DNA of 15,238 bases from the NCBI GenBank assembly GCA_001701135.1, contig DAAN01000020.1:1-15238 (forward strand), read 5' to 3'. This DNA is from Bacteroidales bacterium H3. GTDB taxonomy: Bacteria; Bacteroidota; Bacteroidia; Bacteroidales; Muribaculaceae. The notes beneath the pieces were generated by a model, which worked only from the letters and a program-made list of their open reading frames with translations, had not been told where the DNA came from and did not search any database. The translations under genes and the position numbers were made by a program. This document shows positions 7,610 through 14,191 of the stretch, piece by piece (the first letter of the stretch is position 1; every line of letters starts with the position of its first letter).

Positions 7610-8245
7610 TTATGATTTACGGGCGGCTATGCCGCATATAATAAAATCGAGAATAGCTTCCTGTGCACGGGCACGGTCAGTGCCGGCATCCTCCAGATTG
7701 GGGAGCAGATCGGGCGCATCGATTCCCTGCATAAGGGTCACCAAAAGAGGCAGCATACGGCGGCTTTGCTCCTGCGAGAAATCGCCCGAAACAACGCCCT
7801 GGCTCAGTATTTCGCGAAGGATCTCCATCTCCTTCCGAGCGGCCAGACGGCGCGTCTTCTTGGCGCTGGTCATATCGAGACGCATCAGCGGCAGCAGCGT
7901 TTCCTGCAGACCTCGGCGTTGCGGAGGGCAGGTGAGGATGGAGAACCGTGCCGAGAGAAATTCGCGCAACTTATCCACCGGAGCAAGATCGCTGCCGAGT
8001 ATCTGCCGCTGACGGCTGACAATCTGCTCGCTTTCGCGCTCGATCACCGCCTGGTGGATCTCGCGCTTGTTCTTGAAATAGGTGTATATTGTGCGGCGCC
8101 CCTTATCCGAGGCATTGGCAATGTCGAGCATCGTGGTATTCTCCACCCCCTGATGTGCAAACAGCTGGCGTGCAACCTCGATAAGTTTGTCGCGCGTCTT
8201 CATAGCCATCCCTTTCGGGGCGTCATGCCTTTCGTTCATTGCCAT
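7610..8245 (-). CDS. TetR/AcrR-family transcriptional regulator
   Basis: The 211-residue product has a clear N-terminal TetR DNA-binding domain: TRDKLIEVARQLFAHQGVEN (17-36), then the helix-turn-helix around TMLDIANASDKGRRTIYTYF (38-57) and KNKREI. The helical C-terminal half, which binds the ligand in this family, gives no recognisable ligand signature. Several Met codons are possible starts (8245, 8239, 8209 and 8203); the compact MKTRDKL start at 8203 would give 197 residues and is quite possible. It heads a two-gene - strand unit with fabG, and the divergent dacB gene starts 181 bp away. TetR proteins commonly repress their own operon, so control of tetR-fabG, perhaps by an acyl-CoA or acyl-ACP signal, is plausible but unproven. 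Confidence 0.9.
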   Translation of the reverse strand: MAMNERHDAPKGMAMKTRDKLIEVARQLFAHQGVENTTMLDIANASDKGRRTIYTYFKNKREIHQAVIERESEQIVSRQRQILGSDLAPVDKLREFLSARFSILTCPPQRRGLQETLLPLMRLDMTSAKKTRRLAARKEMEILREILSQGVVSGDFSQEQSRRMLPLLVTLMQGIDAPDLLPNLEDAGTDRARAQEAILDFIICGIAARKS

Positions 8246-8283
8246 ATTTATGATAACGGAGATTGTGTCGCCGCTTGCGTCTG

Positions 8284-8291
8284 CAAAGTTA
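8284..8291 (-). promoter_or_regulatory. Candidate -7 element for tetR-fabG
   Basis: On the - strand the sequence reads TAACTTTG, matching TAnnTTTG, 38 bp before the first Met codon of tetR. No convincing TTTG is seen at the -33 position. Confidence 0.5.
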
Positions 8292-8374
8292 CGGAAATTT
8301 ATTCATTTATCAGTCCATTTGTCAAAAAATCTGAAAAACCACCCTGCAAGCAACCATATATTGTCACTATTTGT

Positions 8375-8382
8375 TAACTTTG
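8375..8382 (+). promoter_or_regulatory. Candidate -7 element for dacB
   Basis: TAACTTTG (8375-8382) matches TAnnTTTG and lies 44 bp before the ATG at 8427. The -33 half is not evident. It is the same octamer as the one proposed for the divergent tetR unit, 84-91 bp away on the other strand. Confidence 0.5.
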
Positions 8383-8426
8383 CAAGTAAACCGCGGCAGT
8401 CGGTGCCGCATTCCCGTTGCATATCG

Positions 8427-9632
8427 ATGAAAACATCATATTATCGTTTACTTACTCTCCTCTGTTTTATAGCGATCGGCTGCGCTGTCTCGGCAGAATC
8501 CGTCATACGGTTTCCCCGCGACCGCGCATCGGTTGTGGCCGTGGTGGTCCGCGACCTGGCCACCGGCAAAGACATCGTCAGCCAGAATCCCCACAAGTCC
8601 ATGCTGCCCGCCAGCACCATGAAATGCGTCACCACAGCAGCGGCTATAGAGGCCCGGCTCGACACCGCCCGGTTCTACACCGAGGTATTCACCCGCGGTC
8701 CCATAGTCGACGGGGTGCTCGCCGGAGATCTCGTGATCCGAGGTGCCGGTGACCCCACTACCGACTCCCGCCATTTCGATTCAGGCGTCGCATTCCTCAG
8801 CGAGATTGCCGACTCCGTGCAGCAGCAGGGAATCCGAAACATTCTCGGACGGGTTGTTGTCGACAACACTCTTTTCCCTGACAACGGCCCCAACGACCGA
8901 TGGGAACTGGCCGACCTACGCTACGAGTATGGCACCGGCCTCTATTCGCTCAACTATCTCGACAATGCCCGCGGAGGACGTTCGATGCGTGATCCCGAAG
9001 GCACATTCTCCGCAGCCCTCACCGACACACTGCAACTTAGAGGCATCCCCGTTGAACAGCGCAAACTCGACGGTGATCCGGAGGGATTCCCCCTGTCACC
9101 CCTGCTGACTCACCTGTCGCCCCGCGGCAACGAAATAATGACCAGCCTGATGCACCGCAGCGACAATATGTTTGCCGAAGGCATACTGCGCATGCAGGCT
9201 CCCGGCGACGATCTCGACACGGCAATCAAGCGCGAATGCCAAATCTTAACCGACAAGGGGATAGATCTCGACGTCAGCAACATATACGACGGATCGGGTC
9301 TCTCCCGCGAAAACCGTCTTACCGCACGAGTCCTGACCGACGTGCTTGCTTCGATGGCCTCCACCTCAGGAAAATCCGAAAGCTACATATCCCTGTTCCC
9401 GCTTGCCGGGGAGGAGGGCACCGTGAAAAGCCTGCTTAAAGACACACCTCTGGCAGGCAAAATGGCGCTGAAAAGCGGCAGTATGAACGGCGTGCTGTGT
9501 TACGCCGGCTACAAACTTGATGACAACAGCAAGCCTACACATGCCGTAGTGATTTTTGTCAACAATTTCAAATGCCGGAGCAGCTACGTGCGTGACTCAA
9601 TCGGAAAATTTCTGTGTCGTCAGTTTCTATAA
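8427..9632 (+). CDS. dacB: D-alanyl-D-alanine carboxypeptidase/endopeptidase, PBP4 type (peptidase S13)
   Basis: The enzyme trims or opens peptide cross-links of peptidoglycan in the periplasm. The three penicillin-binding motifs are present in order: SxxK as STMK (Ser63-Lys66), SxN as SDN (245-247) and KxG as KSG (349-351; KTG in many homologues). [10 protein letters not shown] (288-297) is a further S13 signature. An N-terminal hydrophobic stretch ([19 protein letters not shown]) is a signal peptide with likely cleavage after VSA (23). The frame is open upstream to 8187, but that would run through the divergent promoters and into tetR, so ATG 8427 is the start. The length of 401 is shorter than E. 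coli PBP4 (477), as expected with a reduced inserted domain. The next gene follows 25 bp later. Confidence 0.93.
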   Translation: MKTSYYRLLTLLCFIAIGCAVSAESVIRFPRDRASVVAVVVRDLATGKDIVSQNPHKSMLPASTMKCVTTAAAIEARLDTARFYTEVFTRGPIVDGVLAGDLVIRGAGDPTTDSRHFDSGVAFLSEIADSVQQQGIRNILGRVVVDNTLFPDNGPNDRWELADLRYEYGTGLYSLNYLDNARGGRSMRDPEGTFSAALTDTLQLRGIPVEQRKLDGDPEGFPLSPLLTHLSPRGNEIMTSLMHRSDNMFAEGILRMQAPGDDLDTAIKRECQILTDKGIDLDVSNIYDGSGLSRENRLTARVLTDVLASMASTSGKSESYISLFPLAGEEGTVKSLLKDTPLAGKMALKSGSMNGVLCYAGYKLDDNSKPTHAVVIFVNNFKCRSSYVRDSIGKFLCRQFL

Positions 9633-9636
9633 TACT

Positions 9637-9676
9637 TATGAATCCTACAATCGACATATGAATCCTACAATCGACA
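9637..9676 (+). repeat. Perfect 20-bp tandem duplication spanning a start codon
   Basis: TATGAATCCTACAATCGACA occurs at 9637-9656 and again, with no gap, at 9657-9676. Each copy contains an ATG (9638 and 9658). Because 20 is not a multiple of three, the two ATGs are in different frames; only the second leads into the long downstream gene. Confidence 0.97.
9638..9661 (+). other. Micro-ORF (7 codons) overlapping the next start as ATGA
   Basis: Starting at the first duplicated ATG, the frame reads MNPTIDI and stops at TGA (9659-9661). This stop overlaps the ATG of the Pro-Glu-repeat gene (9658-9660) as ATGA, the usual arrangement for stop-start translational coupling. Whether it is translated is unknown; the dacB stop is only 5 bp upstream. 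Confidence 0.55.
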
Positions 9677-10410
9677 GAATGCTTGAGCTTACGGCCGACA
9701 TTGCCGACGAGCTTTTGAAAATAAAAGATTCGGGGCGCGATGCCCTCCCCGCTGAGCTTAAGCTCAACATAATCTCATTGGCCGAAATAGCATCGGGCAC
9801 TCCCGATGCCGCGCCCGAACCCGAACCTGTCCCGGATCCGGAACCCATTCGGGAATCTGAACCCGTTCCCGAGCCGGAACCAATTACTTCAACAGAAGAA
9901 GTTGAGGAAACCACTATCGCCGAGGTAGCAGCAAGCGCCGAATTCGAGGAGGAGGAGGACGCCGACATCAACCCTGAACCTGAGCCGGAATCCATTCAGC
10001 TCCCCACTCCCGAACCGGAACCGGAGCCGGAGCCTGTTTCCGAACCGGAACCGCAACCGGCATCCGAGTCTCAATCTGTGCCTGCCTCGGAAACCGTATC
10101 GGAGCCTGAACCGGAGCCTGAACCGGAACCGCAACCTGAAGTTGTGTCGGAGTCACAGCCCGAACCGGAGAACAAAGCGTTCCGTATTGCCCCGTCGGCG
10201 CTGCGGCAGGCTTTTTCCATCAACGACGCATTCCTCTTCCGTCGGGAAATATTCGGAGGCTCCAAAGAAAGTTTCGACGAAGCTCTCGCACACATGGCGA
10301 ACCTCAATTCACGCCGTGCCCTTCAGGAATATCTTGTCGAGGATCTGGGGCTGAATCTCAACGAATCGCCCGGGCGTGAGTTTTATGACACTCTTGAAGT
10401 TTTTTTCTGA
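9658..10410 (+). CDS. Acidic Pro-Glu-repeat protein with conserved-looking C-terminal domain, function unknown
   Basis: I do not know a function for this 250-residue protein. It has three parts. Residues 1-48 look helical ([17 protein letters not shown], then a hydrophobic [12 protein letters not shown]). Residues 50-172 are a very acidic low-complexity linker of PEPEPEP, PEPVSEP and similar units, with a separate acidic run EFEEEEDAD (95-103). Residues 174-250 look folded: [20 protein letters not shown], then [16 protein letters not shown] and [13 protein letters not shown]. From memory, similar 'SINDxFxFxRELFGG...DLGW' C-termini occur in other Bacteroidetes hypothetical proteins. There is no signal peptide, so it is probably cytoplasmic. 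It follows dacB by 25 bp and is likely co-transcribed. The frame is open upstream to 9556, but the ATG at 9658 fits the N-terminal helix best. Confidence 0.82.
   Translation: MNPTIDRMLELTADIADELLKIKDSGRDALPAELKLNIISLAEIASGTPDAAPEPEPVPDPEPIRESEPVPEPEPITSTEEVEETTIAEVAASAEFEEEEDADINPEPEPESIQLPTPEPEPEPEPVSEPEPQPASESQSVPASETVSEPEPEPEPEPQPEVVSESQPEPENKAFRIAPSALRQAFSINDAFLFRREIFGGSKESFDEALAHMANLNSRRALQEYLVEDLGLNLNESPGREFYDTLEVFF
9802..10170 (+). repeat. Low-complexity Pro-Glu coding repeat
   Basis: Hexamer-like units (GAACCG, GAGCCG, GAGCCT, GAACCT) recur in two blocks, about 9808-9882 and 9973-10170, encoding (Pro-Glu)n. Synonymous variation between units suggests selection on the peptide rather than recent slippage alone. 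Confidence 0.8.
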
Positions 10411-10414
10411 TTTA

Positions 10415-10446
10415 TTGCTATAAATTAAAAAAAGTCGCTAACTTCG
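10415..10446 (+). promoter_or_regulatory. Weak candidate promoter for rsmI
   Basis: TTG (10415-10417), a 21-bp spacer and TAACTTCG (10439-10446) give an imperfect match to TTTG/TAnnTTTG, 28 bp before the rsmI ATG. The region is AT-rich compared with the flanking genes. Confidence 0.4.
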
Positions 10447-10474
10447 CAACCGAGAGCAATCGTATATTCCGAAT

Positions 10475-11254
10475 ATGAACAACAGCAACAAAGCAGCCGG
10501 AAAGCTCTTCGTGGTGCCTACACCGGTGGGCAACCTTGCCGACATGGCGCCAAGAGCAGTAGAGACTCTTCGCCGGGCCGACCTGATCCTTGCCGAGGAT
10601 ACGCGCACAAGTTCCGTGGTAATGCGCCATTTCGACATCGGCACTCCCCTGCTTTCGCATCATAAGTTCAACGAACACGAAACGGTAGAGCCCATTGTGG
10701 AGCGTCTGCTCGGCGGCGAGACCATAGCTCTTGTATCCGACGCCGGCACGCCTGCCATATCCGACCCGGGGTTCATGCTCGTGCGTGCATGCCGTCGCGC
10801 GGGGGTGGAAGTAGAGACACTCCCCGGTCCCACGGCTTTTGTGCCCGCACTGGTCAATTCGGGGCTGCCTTGCGAACGATTCTGCTTCGAAGGTTTCCTT
10901 CCTCCCAAAAAGGGAAGAGCCACACGTCTGGCGCAACTTGCCGAAGATGAACGCACATTCATCATCTACGAGTCGCCCTTGCGGCTGCTCAAAACATTAA
11001 AGGAACTGGCCGCAGCGTGCGGTTCCGACCGCGACGCATCAGTCTCGCGCGAGATTTCAAAGCTCTACAACTCCACCCACAACGGCACTCTCGGAGAGCT
11101 TGTAAAATATTTCTCCGAGAACTCTCCGCGCGGTGAAATTGTTATAGTAATTGCGGGCAACAAAGCTGAAAAAGGTGCCCGCAAAGTTCACCACAACAAA
11201 TACCGCAACGCCGACTCCTGTAACGCATCGGACGAAGCGGACGAAACAATTTAA
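10475..11254 (+). CDS. rsmI: 16S rRNA (cytidine(1402)-2'-O)-methyltransferase
   Basis: RsmI uses S-adenosylmethionine to methylate the 2'-O of C1402 in the 16S rRNA decoding centre. The 259-residue product has the tetrapyrrole-methylase fold and RsmI-specific motifs: LFVVPTPVGNLADM (11-24), LAEDTRTSSVVM (39-50), ALVSDAGTPAISDPGF (85-100), LPGPTAFVPALVNSGL (116-131), FEGFLPPKKGR (138-148) and YESPLRLLKTLKEL (165-178). SREISKLYN follows where 'REltKlyE' is usual. After PRGEIVIVIAG there is a 25-residue basic-then-acidic tail, and the C-terminal extension of E. coli RsmI (286 residues) is mostly missing. The coiled-coil lipoprotein gene starts 26 bp downstream and may share the transcript. Confidence 0.97.
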   Translation: MNNSNKAAGKLFVVPTPVGNLADMAPRAVETLRRADLILAEDTRTSSVVMRHFDIGTPLLSHHKFNEHETVEPIVERLLGGETIALVSDAGTPAISDPGFMLVRACRRAGVEVETLPGPTAFVPALVNSGLPCERFCFEGFLPPKKGRATRLAQLAEDERTFIIYESPLRLLKTLKELAAACGSDRDASVSREISKLYNSTHNGTLGELVKYFSENSPRGEIVIVIAGNKAEKGARKVHHNKYRNADSCNASDEADETI

Positions 11255-11280
11255 GACCAACGCTTTTAACTATTTAAATT

Positions 11281-12156
11281 ATGAAATTCTACAAAGTAGC
11301 CCTCGCAGCTCTGGCAGCCATGTCGCTCACCACAGCCTGCAAGAAAACCGGCAACTCGGGTGCTCCCACCACTTCCGATTCTCTGCAGGTGGCGCTTGCC
11401 AATCAGGATTCGCTTCTCGTGATTCTAAATGACATCACCGAAGGCATGACCCAGATCAAACAGATGGAAAATCTCCTCTCGTCGGGCGGCATGGGCGCCG
11501 AAACTCCTGACCAGCGCCGACAGATCCGCGAGGACATGATGCAGATCCAGCAGGCTCTGGAGCAGCGCCGCCAGCGCCTCGAAGAACTCGAGAAGCAGCT
11601 CGCTGCTTCCAACCAGAACAATGTGTCGCTGCAGCGCGCAATCAAAAACCTCAAAACCCAGATTGCCCAGCAGGAATCCACCATCAAGACTCTTGAAGGC
11701 CAGCTCGCCGACGCCAACGTCCAGATTGAAGGCCTCAACCAGACTGTGACCACCTTAGGAGAAGAAAAAGACTCCCTGACCAACGCCGTGAACGCTGAAA
11801 CATCAGCTCGCGCAGAGGCCGAACGCCGCGCAACCGAGCTTGCCGATCAGATGAACACCTGCTACTTCGCGCTCGGCACCGGCAAGGAACTCAAAGAGCA
11901 CAACCTCATGTCGTCGGGTTTCCTCCGCAAAACTAAAGTGCTCCCCCAGAATTTCGATCAGGGCTACTTCACCAAAGGTGATAAGCGCACATTACGCACC
12001 ATCAACCTCGGCTCGAAGAAAGCAAAGGTCATGACAAACCAGCCCACCGACTCATATGAGATCGTTGAAGGTGCCAACGGCGTGAAGATTCTCAAAATCA
12101 CAAACCCCAACCGTTTCTGGAACCAGAGCAACTTCCTCGTGGTCAAAACCGACTGA
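11281..12156 (+). CDS. Coiled-coil lipoprotein, function unknown
   Basis: The 291-residue product begins with a lipoprotein signal (MKFYKVALAALAAMSLTTAC) with Cys20 as the likely lipid anchor and KKTGNSG after it. Residues about 78-192 are strongly heptad-patterned and rich in Gln, Glu and Leu (for example EQRRQRLEELEKQLAAS and LKTQIAQQESTIKTLEGQL), a long parallel or folded-back coiled coil. The C-terminal 95 residues form a separate domain without coil character: ALGTGKELKEHNLMSSGFL, YFTKGDKRTLRTINL, then VKILKITNPNRFWNQSNFLV. No enzyme motif is visible. The layout suits a periplasmic spacer or tether. It lies 26 bp after rsmI, has no clear promoter of its own, and ends before a strong terminator, so it is probably the last gene of its operon. 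Confidence 0.85.
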   Translation: MKFYKVALAALAAMSLTTACKKTGNSGAPTTSDSLQVALANQDSLLVILNDITEGMTQIKQMENLLSSGGMGAETPDQRRQIREDMMQIQQALEQRRQRLEELEKQLAASNQNNVSLQRAIKNLKTQIAQQESTIKTLEGQLADANVQIEGLNQTVTTLGEEKDSLTNAVNAETSARAEAERRATELADQMNTCYFALGTGKELKEHNLMSSGFLRKTKVLPQNFDQGYFTKGDKRTLRTINLGSKKAKVMTNQPTDSYEIVEGANGVKILKITNPNRFWNQSNFLVVKTD

Positions 12157-12196
12157 TCAGATTAAATATATAACCATTCAGTTGATACCGATTTGG

Positions 12197-12230
12197 GCGC
12201 TGTGTCAAAATGCTTGACACAGCGCTTTTT
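12197..12230 (+). terminator. Rho-independent terminator of the coiled-coil lipoprotein operon
   Basis: GCGCTGTGTCAA (12197-12208) pairs perfectly with TTGACACAGCGC (12214-12225) over a five-base loop, followed by TTTTT (12226-12230). Confidence 0.95.
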
Positions 12231-12242
12231 CTATCCGGATGG

Positions 12243-12377
12243 GAGGGTGCTGTCAGAATGGTTCAGATGGTAGGAGCCTGGAGGTGAGGCTGATGGGAGC
12301 AATCTGGAGATTGTGACCGAGGCCGAACCCTTCAAGCGACGACCCAGATGAGCCATTATGACACACCCTCTTTTTTT
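12243..12377. repeat. Long imperfect inverted repeat ending in T7: MITE-like element or structured RNA
   Basis: The arm 12243-12265 pairs with 12349-12370 with one bulged base (12250), one mismatch (12256/12358) and one G-U pair. The shared core is TGTCAnAATGGyTCA, at 12251-12265 on + and 12349-12363 on -. The outermost pairs are GAGGGTG/CACCCTC. At the exact centre is a second hairpin, CAATCT-GG-AGATTG (12300-12313). Seven T follow the right arm (12371-12377). No target-site duplication and no reading frame with family similarity is seen inside. This element fills much of the 388-bp spacer 12157-12544; the rest holds the preceding terminator and the following promoter. Confidence 0.7.
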
Positions 12378-12462
12378 GCAATAGATTTCTACAATGTACC
12401 CGAAATATATGATGTCGCCAATAAAATATACTCTGAATATATCCCGAATAATCCTCAAATAA

Positions 12463-12493
12463 TTTGACCTTACGAAATATATTTGTAAATTTG
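12463..12493 (+). promoter_or_regulatory. Promoter of the GLUG protein-amylase unit
   Basis: TTTG (12463-12466), a 19-bp spacer and TAAATTTG (12486-12493) match the Bacteroidetes promoter very well. Transcription would start near 12500, leaving a 5' leader of about 45 bases before ATG 12545. An in-frame start at 12464 falls inside the -33 box and is rejected. Confidence 0.82.
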
Positions 12494-12544
12494 CATGTAG
12501 ATTCTATTTCAATCTTATCTTACTTCATCTATTTTATTAACAAC

Positions 12545-14170
12545 ATGAAAAAATTATTGCTTGCAGCGGCCCTCACCATGGTCTCTGCACCCGCATGGGC
12601 CGACGGCGACGCAGCCACCATCACATCATCGCCGTCACCGGCTATCGCCGGGCAACCCGTGACGGTAACCATAAAAACCACCGCGTGGAGCGGAGACGTC
12701 TATGTCTACTCCTGGGTTGTCATCGACAACGAGACAAAACACGCAGCAGAGTGGAGTCAGACCAACACCGACCAATACAAAATGGGAGGTTCCAACGGCA
12801 CCTACACTTTCACTGTCTCCGACATGAAAAGTTTCTGGCATCTTTCCGACGACCAATTGAAAAAACTTACCAAACTCAATTTCATCGCCAAAAGCGCAAG
12901 CGGCTCGCAGACTGCCGACCTCAGCATCGACTGCTCGCAGGAAGCCCCGCAGCGATATGGCGGTGGCCAGGGCACACAGAGCGCTCCATGGAAAATTGCC
13001 ACTGCCGCACACCTCTCCGAGCTGGCCTCAACATCAGACGACTGGGCAGCCGGGAAATATTTCACTCTTGAAAACGACGTCGACGCCTCGTCGCTGACCA
13101 AACCGATCGGCTCCGCCTCAACCCCTTTCAAAGGCTCGTTTGACGGCAACGGCCACTGCATCAGCGGCCTCAGCCTCAAAAGCAATGCCTGGGGAGAACC
13201 CACGGCACTCTTCGGCGTCATCGACGGCGGCACTGTCAGCGATCTCGGTGTGACAGCCGCCACAATCGAGGGCACCGACCACTCCGCAATACTTGTGGGC
13301 AAACTCGTTTCAGGTACAGTGACACGCTGCTTCACCACAGGTTCCGTAAAATCGCAATGGGTATGCGCTGGCGGTCTCGCAGGTGAAAATGTCGCCGGAA
13401 AGATTGCCGAATGCTATTCCACCGCTTCAGTAACCAACACTGCCGACTATGCCACAGGCGGCCTCGTAGGCAAGAATGCCGGCTCAATCAGTAACTGCTA
13501 CGCCACCGGCGACGTAAACGGCTACAACTTCGTAGGCGGACTCGCCGGAGCCAACTATGGCCGCATCACATCCTCCATTGCCGTGAATTCATCAGTGACA
13601 TCCACCCACAGCTTCGCTGCTCACTTTGCAGGCAACGACAACAGCGAGAATGTCACATCAGGTGCTTATTCATGGTCAAACATGCCTGTCATCAGCTCCC
13701 ACGAGGCATTCGGCCACAAAGCCGCTGTAACCGATGCCGTCAATTTCAACAATCTCAACGCTTTCAAGCAGATTCTGCCCTGGTCATTCTCCGACACATG
13801 GGAATGGAAAGAGGTTACAAATGCCGGCAAAAAGACAGCCGCACCGCTTCTTCGCGGCATTTCGGGTCAGTCACCTTCATTTCCTGTCGACATCTTCTCC
13901 GGCCTACAGACTGTAGCCGCCGACAAAGATGGTCAGGCAACCGTGATTGCCGGACCCAACCCCACCGACGGTCCCCTCTCGGTTAGTTCTTCGGCTGAAA
14001 TCGCAGGCATACGCATCTACAGCCTCAACGGGTCAATGGTGCTCGGCAAACCCGGCAACGGCACCACCGACATCGATCTCGACCTGAGCGCACTCCCCGC
14101 AGGTCTCTATATCCTCGAGGTGCAGACCTCCGGCGCACCCTCTACCATTGTGAAAATCATCCGCAAATAA
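12545..14170 (+). CDS. Secreted GLUG-repeat protein with Por (T9SS) C-terminal sorting domain
   Basis: The 541-residue product has a clear signal peptide (MKKLLLAAALTMVSAPAWA, cleavage near residue 19). Residues about 22-130 form a beta-rich domain with many aromatic residues (WSGDVYVYSWVV, FWHL), which could be a sugar-binding or Ig-like sandwich. Residues about 145-375 are a beta-helix with GLUG-type repeats: FKGSFDGNGHCISGLSLKS (196-214), ALFGVIDGGTVSDLGV (221-236), GGLAGENVAGKIAECYSTASV (277-297), GGLVGKNAGSISNCYATGDV (306-324 region) and GGLAGANYG (331-339). The last 75 residues look like a type A T9SS sorting domain: IRIYSLNGSMVL (489-500), LDLSALPAGLYILEVQT, and the final VKIIRK. It should therefore cross the outer membrane through T9SS and be surface-bound or released. 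The amylase gene starts 21 bp later, so a role in binding starch or organising the amylase is likely but unproven. Confidence 0.87.
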   Translation: MKKLLLAAALTMVSAPAWADGDAATITSSPSPAIAGQPVTVTIKTTAWSGDVYVYSWVVIDNETKHAAEWSQTNTDQYKMGGSNGTYTFTVSDMKSFWHLSDDQLKKLTKLNFIAKSASGSQTADLSIDCSQEAPQRYGGGQGTQSAPWKIATAAHLSELASTSDDWAAGKYFTLENDVDASSLTKPIGSASTPFKGSFDGNGHCISGLSLKSNAWGEPTALFGVIDGGTVSDLGVTAATIEGTDHSAILVGKLVSGTVTRCFTTGSVKSQWVCAGGLAGENVAGKIAECYSTASVTNTADYATGGLVGKNAGSISNCYATGDVNGYNFVGGLAGANYGRITSSIAVNSSVTSTHSFAAHFAGNDNSENVTSGAYSWSNMPVISSHEAFGHKAAVTDAVNFNNLNAFKQILPWSFSDTWEWKEVTNAGKKTAAPLLRGISGQSPSFPVDIFSGLQTVAADKDGQATVIAGPNPTDGPLSVSSSAEIAGIRIYSLNGSMVLGKPGNGTTDIDLDLSALPAGLYILEVQTSGAPSTIVKIIRK

Positions 14171-14191
14171 CCCTTGAAGTATACCACAGAA

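Noticed and set aside
8187..8426. N-terminal extension of dacB to 8187
   Set aside because: It would overlap the divergent tetR gene and both candidate promoters; the signal peptide begins at ATG 8427.
8427..8495. dacB signal read as a lipoprotein (Cys19)
   Set aside because: The residues before the cysteine (AIG) do not form a good lipobox, while VSA at 21-23 is a normal signal peptidase I site.
12231..12458. A 75-codon - strand reading frame across the inverted-repeat element
   Set aside because: It spans the hairpin, has no start context or family similarity, and is better explained as part of the palindromic element.
12464..12544. Upstream in-frame start for the GLUG protein
   Set aside because: It lies within the TTTG -33 box; ATG 12545 gives a clean signal peptide.
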